This document shows, piece after piece, positions 54,796 through 64,000 of a stretch of DNA of 64,000 bases. Made by a program: the position numbers and the translations under genes. Origin of the DNA: Gamarada debralockiae (lineage: Eukaryota > Ascomycota > Leotiomycetes > Helotiales > Hyphodiscaceae); assembly GCA_002803225.1 (NCBI GenBank), contig NXFV01000020.1, positions 62,001-126,000 on the forward strand. Reading direction: 5' to 3'. Below the pieces are notes generated by a model. The model searched no databases. It was given only the letters and a program-made list of their open reading frames with translations, and was not told the DNA's origin. How positions within the stretch are numbered: the stretch's first letter is position 1; every line of letters begins with the position of its first letter.

Positions 54796-56312
54796 ATGTC
54801 TCTTAGAAGTGGATCTATCAAGCACAACAGTTCCGAAGATGAAAAGGGACAGCCTCATTATGACACCGCCCCAGTGCCGTAGAGCCATATGGCGGTGTGG
54901 AGGATCCTTTAGAGAAGAATGAGGTCTTCAAGAAGACTCACGATGGAGTTGATTTCAGAACCGTCGGATGACCACGAGCTTCTGTTATTTTGTTGAAGGG
55001 TAAGTCTCCTGGAATGAACCCACACGATTCTAATACTGATAATGGCCATAGTCATCTTTGCAACGGCGTCCTCTCCGTCCCCGCCGCCATGTTCTCTCTG
55101 GGAACTCTCGGTAGTGCCTTTTCAGTCATCGGATGGGGAGCCCCCCAACACCTACACTACTGTGGTCCAAGGAAATTTTCGCAATTCCCATCTAGGATGT
55201 CACTCGATCGCCGATATGTCTGAAGTTTTGGGAGATGTGGTCCTCATGGAGCTCTTCGGAGCTCTCTTCCTCGTTGTATATGTTCTCTGCGCCGGCTCCG
55301 GTATCCTCAATGTATCAATCGCGCTCAATACCCTCTCCATCCACGCAACTTGCAGTCTAGTGGCCCTTCATCGCAATCATCATCGTCGTAGCCTGCGCCT
55401 CAGTCCGCAAATTCCACAATAGGCTAGCTCACCTAGGCTAGTTTTATCTCAATCTTCATCGCAGTATTCGTCGTTTGTCATCGCTGTTACAACCCGCGAC
55501 CACCCGCAGCTGCTCCCCAAACCGGCGAATTTGAACTTGGATACTTCGTTATTGCTCACTCAACTTTCGTTGCTGGCATCGTTGCGTCAACTACCATCTT
55601 CGTGCCTTTGCAGGAACGTCTGCGTTCTTACCGGGCATTTCAAGAGATGCGACAGCCGAAGGATTTCAATAAGGCGCTGTATACCTTCATGGCTGGCTAT
55701 TTTGCAGGCAGCATATCTATCTTTCTCTCTCGTCATTTTACAAATGGTGCGGACAATGGGTTGCCTCTCCTTCTCTGGGACCCGCCGGCTCAACAATCAA
55801 GAAAGGCTCCTATGGGATCGGTCTCATCGGCTTCAGCATGTCTTTACCTACACGTCGCCTTGAAGTACCTCTTCGTGCGCATCCTCTGCAACCCCGTCCA
55901 CCTGCAAAAGAACACTATGGTCCACAGGGGGACATGGCTAAGCTGCACACTCGGTCTCGGCTCTATCGCCTTCCTCCTCGCTGAAGCGGTCCCGATCTTC
56001 AACTACCTGATTGCGTTAACCGGCTCGGTAAGTTTTGCGTCATTGGCTATTTCGCTCCCGGGATGCTTGTGGCTGTTTGATTTCTGGCATTATAAGAACG
56101 GTACTTTTGGACAGAATATGATTTTTCATGTTCATTGCTTTTTGCCGCTTCTGGGCACCTTCTTGTGTGTTGGGGGTGACGTATGATGTTGTGCAGTTGA
56201 TTATTAATGCTTATGCTATGGGGAGATTGGTGAGTTGTAATCTATTGAGGGGCCAATGAGGAATGGCTGCTAATGTTTGTGATAGGTTCTGCGTTCTGCT
56301 GTGCTGATAACT
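54796..56312 (+). pseudogene. Dead amino-acid permease (AAAP/Aa_trans family)
   Basis: From ATG 54796 the order is MSLRSGSIKHNSSEDEKGQP, a TAG at 54880-54882, then in another frame EPYGGVEDPLEKNEVFKKTH DGVDFRTVG, TGA at 54969-54971 where the family has Trp, an intron, SVPAAMFSLGTLG with a lost base, TTVVQGNFRNSHLGCHSIAD, LFLVVYVLCAGSGIL, SIALNTLSIHATCS, ELGYFVIAHSTFVAG, RQPKDFNKALYTFMAGYF, and finally intact helices KYLFVRILCNPVHLQKNTMV, WLSCTLGLGSIAFLLAEAVP and SLPGCLWLFDFWHYKNGTFG to the C-terminal CADN. This is the fungal neutral amino acid permease (Neurospora Mtr-like) architecture of eleven helices. At least two stops and several frameshifts are present; the gene cannot make a transporter. 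Substrate class would have been neutral or aromatic amino acids. Confidence 0.85.
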
Positions 56313-57374
56313 TGATCGACTTTTACTTCTTAGATGTGTGACGTTGAAGGATGAAAGATTGAGATTTCGAGGGTGCGGTCAATGATATGATAAATGAGAG
56401 AAAGAAATGTGATGATCTGAATAAGTAATATTAATGAATGATAATTTGATACCTACGAAATTGCCTACCAAAACTTTTTGTCTATCGTGAGGATAGTTGT
56501 CGGGTTCAAAACAACCCTTGATGACTACCGGTCCTCATGACTGGACTTGGACGGCTGACTATGGGTCCGAGAATTGGGACGTCCTGAGGCGATGACTCGG
56601 GTAACTTGGGATATGATGCACTTAACGCAGAGTTGAAGATGACTGATGACTGGGAAAGGTCGAACACGTTGAAGTCTCGGGTAAGAGCTTAAGCGATCAA
56701 GATCGTTCGGGGCTTCCCCTCCCAACTGCAGTGAGACGGGACTCGGTAGCGATAACCGGCTTGTCGATAAGCAAGATGTAAAGAAAAGAGGAAATATTAT
56801 CATGTTGAGAACTGAGTCAAAAGGCAAGTACAATTACTCTGAAGTTCAAAATATGAAAGGGCAATTTCCATTTCTGGATATCAAATCAACACCGGCCCTG
56901 GGGGTCCGGACAGTTACGGATGAGTTCCAGAAGACCTGCATCGGCGATAAATCGACATAGCTTATTCATGAAAGCTTGTTCAATCCCATCGATGAACGAC
57001 CCATGCATCAACCAATTAACTCTTCCACCATCACCAAAACCATGCCGACATAAGGGGTGGCACAGCCGGTCTCTTCTCCACAGCGCAGCCTATGATTCGC
57101 GCTCGGCGAAAGAAAATGCTGAATATCGGGTGAATAATGGCAGCGGTGGAAGACGAGATGTCATTACGAAGTTCTCGGTCTTAAGGGTCCTTCCCCACTC
57201 TATTGAGAGAAAGAGCCATTGATGCTAGAGATTGATAAGAGAGGGAAGGGAAGGATATGGTATTAAAGGATTGAAACTTCCAGCGCGTTTTCAAGCACAT
57301 ACGAAAACTCGCCGAGCTCGAACCCCACCTTTGAAGCTGAATTTGCGGATACCTCTCGAGAGGAACTGTACAAG
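56313..57374. other. Intergenic, nothing recognised
   Basis: About 1.1 kb between the dead permease and the MFS drug transporter. Short frames on both strands lack domains. The last 100 bp form the leader before ATG 57375. Confidence 0.4.
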
Positions 57375-59788
57375 ATGGCCGACACGAAGGAGAAGGAAAT
57401 GGAAGCCGGGGAGACCTCTCCCACCGGCACAGCAGACTCTGATGTCTACGAGCCCCAAGAATCGAAGGAATACGCGCCTATCAACGGACCCTCGCAGAAT
57501 CGTAGTCGAAATAACTCCCTTGCTCGCGCGCCGACATCTCTGCGACCTGTTAGCCGAACAAGATCGAATAATGGGTATGGATGTGATGATCCTGAGGATG
57601 TGTCGGACGAGGGTGGCGATGTTGAGGGGGAAGATGCGCAGGTTGAGAAGGACCCATATGAGGTGCGGTGGGAGGGAGGAAACAATGATAGTGCGAATCC
57701 GAGGAGTATGGGGCTGGGGAGGAAATGGGTTGTGGTGCTTATTGTTAGTGCGAGTTCGTTATGTGTGTAAGTGCTACTCTCTTTTTTATTCGAATGCGAA
57801 TAAAGGTTGAGAGCTAGAAGCTGGAGGGACGGAGATGCTTCTGCGGTGGAAGAAACTCTGGATGTATGGCTGCTGAATAAGGGGAGCAGAGAGGCCCCAT
57901 ACAGCCGGGAGAAGGTCAGAACTTAAAGCACTTGCTGACTTCAAACTTACCAGGACCTGCACGTCTTCGATCTATACTTCGACTTATTCACAAATCGAGA
58001 AGGAGTTCCATTCCTCGAGGGAAGTAACAACATTGGGCCTATCCCTCTTTATCATGGGGCTTGGCCTTGGACCAATGTTGCTAGGACCTCTCTCTGAATT
58101 TTATGGCCGCCGTCCTATATACCTCGTTTCGTTCAGCTTCTTCCTCATCTGGCTCATTCCATCTGCTGTGGCCAACAACATCCAGACCATGCTGATAGCT
58201 CGATTCCTTGACGGACTTTCAGGAAGTGCTTTCCTGTCCGTAGCTGGAGGGACTGTCGGCGATATGTTCAACAGGGAACAGCTTCAACTGCCTATGCTGA
58301 TATATACCGCTTCTCCATTCGTTGGTCCTTCTCTTGGCCCTTTAATCGGAGGCTTCATCAATCAGTATACGAGCTGGAGATGGACATTTTACGTACTCAT
58401 CATCTGGTCATTCGCCAACCTGGGGATGATCTTCTTCCTCGTCCCTGAGACCTATCATCCGGTCCTTCTTCGGAACAAAGCTAGAAAATTGCGGAAAGAA
58501 ACTGGCGATGAACGATGGAAAGCACCAATGGAAAAGACCAACAAATCGATACCCAGGACTATTGGATACTCTCTGCTTCGACCAGGCCAATTACTCATTT
58601 TCGAACCAATGTGTCTGAATCTTTGTCTATTCTCTGCCATACTCCTGGGAATCCTTTACCTATTTTTCGGGGCCTTCCCACTCGTCTTCGAGGGCAATCA
58701 TGGCTTCACGTTGTCCCAGACCGGCCTCTCATTCTTGGGGATATTCATGGGTATGGTCCTCGGTGCTGCGACAGATCCCCTGTGGCACAAGAATTACGCG
58801 CGACTGATTAAACAGCGTGAAGAAAGAACTGGAGAAATTGGGGGGAGTGAGCCTGTAAGGACAACCGTCTCTTTGATTTCCCACCTCCCGCTGTCAACCA
58901 TGTTTTGTTTCACGTACTCCATTTACTCCTGATATCTCCTCACACCGCCCCAATCACCCCATTTCCTCTCATAACATTCTTAATTGGTTACTCACTGGTG
59001 ATTCAGGAGTACCGACTCCCTCCCACTATTGCGGGGGCCTTCCTTGTCCCTGCTGGACTCTTCATGTTTGCATGGACCACATATTCGAGTGTACACTGGA
59101 TTGTACCTATAATTGGGTCAACTATATTTGGGATGGGGTAAGAAAGACTTCCTTTCCCTGTCATCAATCCTGCTCTTAAGCCTCTTGGCTTAAATCAACC
59201 CTCCCCCGGACAGCATTGACCGTTCAGTGGCGTCAAATTTGAGTTATAGACTTGTACCTGCATCAAGTCTAGGCTCCATCAATAAGATAATTTCGCGTCC
59301 CAGTCCTGTTTAGGAATACTTCCACACGCATCTTCAGCCCGTCAAAACTGTGCCTCTTGAGTACCGAATCCCAGTGTTCTGCTCGTATATGGTGGTAGGA
59401 CAAAAGTATCTGGCGTTGCTAACCGATTGGAACAATGCAGAACTCTTCTCGTGTTCTCTGGTATCTTCACCTTCCTGGTAGATGCATATCCATTATATGC
59501 AGCCTCTTCACTAGCGGCCAATAGTTTCGCCAGAAGTAGTTTTGGCGGTAAGTTCATCTTCTGTTTCATTACTTGCATTTTTCTGTCATATTCATTGGAT
59601 GTGAGGCTGATGTACAGTAATCTGCAGCCGCATTCCCGCTGTTTGGCGTGCAGATGTACCGTAAGCTTGGTGATCAGTGGGCCACGAGTCTCCTGGCTTT
59701 TCTCACCGTCGCTATGATGCCATTCCCAATTTTGTTTTTCAAGTATGGGAAGAAGATTAGAGGGAAGAGTCGTTTTGCGACTGGATGA
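57375..59788 (+). CDS. MFS multidrug/polyamine transporter, DHA1 (12-TM) type
   Basis: Five exons (57375-57766, 57954-58854, 59007-59137, 59441-59547, 59628-59788) encode 563 residues with consistent phases. A soluble acidic N-terminus of about 110 residues precedes helix 1. Signatures: [20 protein letters not shown] (start of helix 1), [37 protein letters not shown] (motif A), [20 protein letters not shown] (motif B/C area), [19 protein letters not shown] and [20 protein letters not shown]; the end is [40 protein letters not shown] and [15 protein letters not shown]. This is the TPO1/FLU1/caf5 branch of H+-driven exporters. Intron 3 is 303 bp, much longer than the others in the window. Substrate unknown; plasma membrane efflux is expected. 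It appears functional. Confidence 0.87.
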
Positions 59789-61722
59789 GCCCGACAAAAC
59801 ATTTTATGATACCATTTACATACCATTTGGAGCTGTCCATATCAAATATTTCTTTCTTGGATAAACCTTAGGATTTATGGTTGGTTGCATAGCGAGGTTT
59901 AATCTGTCAATATGGGGTTGGTCACAACATAATCAAGCATTCGAAGACTAGGGAATTTGGAATCACGCAGCACACCGACTCGAATCTATGTCTAATCTTA
60001 TACCAAAATCCAAAGTCCCTGTTCCCAGTCAATTTTCCAGTTACACAGCATATCGTCTCCACAACTGGTCAGATGGTCGTTGCTGGCAATAGGCACAAAC
60101 AAATATGCACACTACATGAAACCTGCAACCCTCGTAACGTGACAGACCCCTTTCAAGCCCAACTTCTTCACCGCATCACTGGAAGTAGCCAGTCAGTGTT
60201 GCCGAACTACCGAGGGGAAGATTCTTCACTAATTACTATCCAGTCGAATTTCAAGGGGGCTGTGGCTGGAGCAGAGTGGGAGGCATGTGACCTCCCTTTT
60301 GTGATATTGGTACAACCACTCGATGGTTGTTGGAGATTTACGATAATCCAGCGCGATGGATGTCATATTTGCCAACACCAACGATTGTCAAATCAAACTT
60401 AGAAGAGAACAAAATCTATCACAATTTGATTTCCTGAAGTAATTTTGAGGGAATTGAATGCAATCCCACAGAATAAGCGAAAGATGTGGCTGAGATGCCC
60501 AGCCGCTTGCTCGTGCTCTGCATTTGATGGGCGGGTCTGATTTCTTATTGTGACGGAGCCACACGAAATCCTCTGCACAACCTACCTACCACGCGCAAGA
60601 CTCCCAATTGTCTGTCGCACTGCACTGATCGTCCTCTACCAATCGCAATCGTCCTCGCTATCTGATAGGGATTCGTTTCTTTGAGGGCATTGTACTCGCG
60701 CGCAAGCAGATCCGCGCAGAAGGAAGCGTGCGTGCGGCTAACCCCGCAAAACAAAAGCTTGCTCTCCACTCTTCAGCTACTCGGTGACGAAAGATCCAGA
60801 TACATATCCAATACACAGCGAGCGACCGCATATCGAATTGCCTGAGCGGCGAATTATTACGGGCAATATTGTGAGGCAGAGGTTCTTTGGGCATCAATGC
60901 CATTGTAGTGGCTGCGGCGAAGGACGGATACCTGCAGATGAGACTGGGCGCGCTTTGCTGGTCGTACAGCATTGGGTACCTGTTGGGATAGGAGGAACGG
61001 GGTACTTTGTGTATTGTCGGTCGCCAATTAAGCGGTGGCGAGCACAAGGACAGCATACCAACACAGAGGAGTGGCCAGCGCGTGATTGATCCTGGTGTGT
61101 GCGCACGAGGCGTGGAGATCAGCCAGCGTCTACGGTGGTATTGGTCGGCGACCTAGAGCGTGGCACAACTGCTATCACTGCTTGCAACTACCTGTGGTGA
61201 AGTCGCAGAGCGAGCTAGGACCCAGGCCTACTTGCTGCGTGAAAGTAGCACTGCTGCCGCTGCGCTGGGAAAACACTAGCTGGAACGAAGCGAAGGGACA
61301 CCAGACAAAGCCAGTGCATGCGAACGACGTGCCTGTGTGCGGATAGGCACGCAGCGAAACGTGCTGGAGATTGAGGAATACCGGGTAGCTGCACATATTA
61401 CGCTCTGTGCGTTGGGTTGCATACTGGTGGGTGCGGACTGGGAATCGACGGTTGTGGCCGCACTCGGTGTGTTGCGGCGCAGATTGTGTGGATTTGGAGG
61501 CTCGAAAGCTGAGGGCTCAAGGTCATTGTGCAGTGTCGGTGCGCAGAGCGTTTCTTACGGCACCCAATCTTTCACTCCCTGCTTGTGTTACGAGCCTCCT
61601 GCGGCAGGACATATTCCAGGTCAGGGATTGACGGTTCGACCGGGGCTTCTATTGACTGACGTGTGGTGTAGCAGAGAGGGTTACTTTGGAGCGGTTACTG
61701 CAAGTGGGTAATATAAGACAGG
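59789..61722. other. Intergenic / upstream region of the acuK-type regulator
   Basis: 1.9 kb without a supported gene. Frames of 60-130 codons occur on both strands in the more GC-rich part 60650-61710 but none shows a domain, signal peptide or sensible splicing. A long 5' leader or promoter for the regulator that starts at 61723 is the simplest reading; regulators of this class often have long leaders. Confidence 0.4.
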
Positions 61723-63947
61723 ATGTCAGGAGATATTGAGATTGATGATCCTGATGTTTCGGATGGCGCTTCGGAGAATGAGTATAGTGACCATGAACAA
61801 GAGATAGGAAGAGAGGAGGATGATCATACAGACATGGCGGAACAAAAATTCAGACCGGATCATGATGAGAATGGGAAGGCAGGGGGATCGACTGTTACTG
61901 CGACGAAGCCGAAGTTGGATCCGAAAGACCCTTTGCGACCGCGGAGGAAGAAGGCAAGAAGAGCATGTTTTGCTTGTCAAAGAGCTCATCTGACATGTGG
62001 TATGTTCGTTTATGTCGGTCATATACTCTCGAAGAATACCGGTCCTTTTCTTCTTCACCTTGATATCTCTGTTCCACTTCTCGCACGCTATGTTGTACCG
62101 GTTGACAAAAGCTAATACTCTGTTCACTAGGGGATGAACGTCCGTGTCAACGTTGCATAAAACGAGGTCTGGCGGACGCTTGCCAAGATGGTGTTAGAAA
62201 GAAGGCAAAATATCTTCACGATGCGCCTCCCGAAGCTTTGCGACCCGTTCTAGGTCCAAATTACAATCAAGTCAACAACGGCAGATCGAACAATAATGGG
62301 CAGTCTACAAATAGTACCTCTGTCTCGGACACTTCTCCTGGACTCAGCGGTGGATTCTTTTCGCAAGCCGATACTTCTCCCACATATCAAATATTCGCAG
62401 GAAATCAGCAAAATCCAATGCCGCCTCCTTTACAAACAAGACTGTCCTATACAAGTCAACAATCACCTCTTTCGCCAACATTCCAAAACCCCAATCGTCA
62501 AAATTCGATGGGTATGTCGGTACCACAAGTATCAAGCGACGTTCAAAATACATTCTTCGATCCGAGCAACCCCGCGTTGTTCAACTTCGATCTCGAGGGC
62601 TTGAACTTTGGGAATCATTACGGTGCTTTGGAATTTGGGATGCTGGGACACATGTCTTCTGGAGCAGCAGAAACCCCTCCCAAAGATCCCAACAACGGTT
62701 CGATTTCCTCCATGAGCGAAGTCAATTTCAATGGAGGCGTTTTTGGGAACAACATGGCTCAATACGGCCAGATGTACTCTCAAGAGATGCTTCCGGATTT
62801 CGTTGGACTTAACCGACAAGACAGTGGCCAGATGTTTCCCAATACTGTCCACCACGGCCTTCCACATGCCTACGCAATTGCCACAGGACCTGCGAGCCAT
62901 CACAGTCCGAGTACAGATGCTAGTCCATCAGCGAGCATAGAATACCACAGTTCACCAACGACGAACACGTACACTCCAAATACTACACCTCATCCTCCTT
63001 CTGCAGCTGCACATCGTCCTCCGAAACGCCAGGATACGAAAACTTCTGGAGGACCCACTGGGAAATTCGGACCTACTTCAGTGCTTGGCAAACGAACACG
63101 CGACCCTTCTTCTATCTATGATACCGTTCACGAACCTTACTCTTACACGACGGGCTTCCACAGTCTCACAGCGTTCCTCCAACGGCGATTTTCCGCCAAC
63201 AAGACGCTGCGAATCGCCAAGTCGCTAGCTTCTATCCGACCATCCTTTATCTCGTGCACGAAAACATTGAACCGCCAAGATCTCATTTTCATGGAGAAAT
63301 GTTTCCAAAGAACGCTTTTCGAATATGAAGAGTTTATGCTCAATTGCTGTACACCTACTCTAGTGTGTCGTCGAACAGGGGAAGTTGCTGCCGTCAACAA
63401 GGAGTTCACTCTCCTGACGGGCTGGAAGAAAGATGTTTTACTGGGCAAAGAGGCGAATCTCAACATCAATACGGGCAAAGCTAGTTCTGGAGACGGCGGC
63501 TCTGGACCGGCGAGTCTAGGAAACACAGGTCGAGCAGGCCTCTCATCGCCTCGAATACGACCATTGACAATCGGTGATGGCTCGAAAGAAGGACGCCCGC
63601 AACCAGTGTTCCTGGCTGAGCTGCTGGATGACGACAGCGTGATTGAATTCTACGAAGATTTCGCGCGGTTAGCGTTTGGCGATAGCAGAGGAAGTGTCAC
63701 GACACGATGCAAGCTGCTGAAATACCAGACAAAAGAAGGCGTCGAAGGTTCACCCGAAGAGAAAGAACAACCGAAGAACGTGAAGAAAGAGGTCAGTGGT
63801 GGTATTGGGGGGATGGGGAATCGAGTCCGTGAGATCGATGGTGAGTATGGGATTGGACGGCTGGAGAGGGATGGCAAGATGGATTGTAGTTATTGTTGGA
63901 CGGTTAAGAGGGACGTTTTTGATATTCCTATGTTGATTGTTATGAAC
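61723..63947 (+). CDS. acuK: Zn2Cys6 PAS-domain regulator of gluconeogenesis (acuK/ERT1 type), 3' end outside window
   Basis: Exon 1 (61723-61999) and exon 2 (62131-63947) give 698 residues; the frame then meets a donor GTAAGT at 63948 and the last exon lies outside. The binuclear zinc cluster is [30 protein letters not shown] (Cys 82, 85, 92, 98, 101, 109), split by intron 1 after the third Cys. Next is [20 protein letters not shown], diagnostic of the AcuK/ERT1 group. A long Asn/Ser/Pro-rich disordered region leads to [40 protein letters not shown], the PAS domain (about residues 505-620). AcuK with its partner AcuM activates gluconeogenic genes (PEP carboxykinase, fructose-1,6-bisphosphatase) on acetate or amino acids; in some fungi it also affects iron uptake. 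Intact as far as visible. Confidence 0.9.
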
Positions 63948-64000
63948 GTAAGTCTACCCCCTGCCTCTATACCACCTCTTCAACCCTTCCATGTAAGATG

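Noticed and set aside
56490..56530. gtcgggttcaaaacaaccc as a possible tRNA T-arm
   Set aside because: No acceptor, D-arm or anticodon arms could be folded around it.
61337..61711. 124-codon frame MRIGTQRNVLEIEEYR upstream of the acuK-type gene
   Set aside because: No recognisable domain, several overlapping frames, and position fits a long leader of the regulator.

Overview
The window is nuclear DNA of a filamentous ascomycete, most likely a Leotiomycete (Helotiales-like). Spliceosomal introns of 45-100 bp with GT..CTAAC..AG signals interrupt most genes. The repertoire (HET-domain proteins, a fungal secreted protein usually misnamed ribosomal protein S17, REI1, HUL4, an acuK/ERT1 zinc cluster regulator, MFS permeases) is that of Pezizomycotina. 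Order assignment is inference; no rRNA, tRNA or CRISPR was seen. Exon joins given below were worked out by hand from reading frame and splice signals.

Layout. 0-6.6 kb: 3' end of a TAPT1/Emp65-type ER membrane protein, a dead TDT-family (malate/sulfite type) transporter with three nonsense codons, an MDR oxidoreductase and a DUF302-type protein sharing a divergent promoter with two CACGTG boxes, and a decayed TIM17 paralogue. 8-13.5 kb: a large secreted protein with a Ser/Thr/Ala-rich tail and internal repeat, and a FET4-type low-affinity iron permease. 13.5-22.8 kb: gene-poor and AT-rich in part, with a broken TPR/ankyrin gene next to a HET-domain gene, a damaged cell-surface glycoprotein gene and an unassigned spliced coding signal.

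22.8-34.6 kb: an enzyme neighbourhood (glyoxalase-like protein, enoyl-CoA hydratase/isomerase ending in SKI, a tautomerase with a 1-nt lesion, an NmrA-like reductase, a secreted SMP-30-like beta-propeller) followed by an MFS sugar permease. 36-40 kb: a second HET gene with an in-frame stop 63 codons before the natural end, and a frameshifted relict. 40.3-49.2 kb: an ordinary housekeeping block with a conserved zinc-finger/coiled-coil protein, REI1 (60S maturation) and HUL4 (AZUL-HECT ubiquitin ligase).

51-57 kb: a lineage-specific membrane protein, then a repeat island (CCTAGG-rich palindromic arrays, a TA-flanked 426-bp MITE, a relict small MADS-box-like gene) and a dead amino-acid permease. 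57.4-64 kb: an intact DHA1-type MFS transporter and the acuK/ERT1 gluconeogenesis regulator, which runs off the right edge.

The most striking property is the number of recognisable but broken genes (at least six) interleaved with intact ones. Several nonsense lesions are C:G to T:A transitions, which suggests mutation-driven decay of dispensable or duplicated genes. I found no convincing new multi-gene system; the best leads are the HET/NLR-like relict pair, the CCTAGG repeat island with its MITE, and the small-enzyme neighbourhood at 22.8-30.7 kb.
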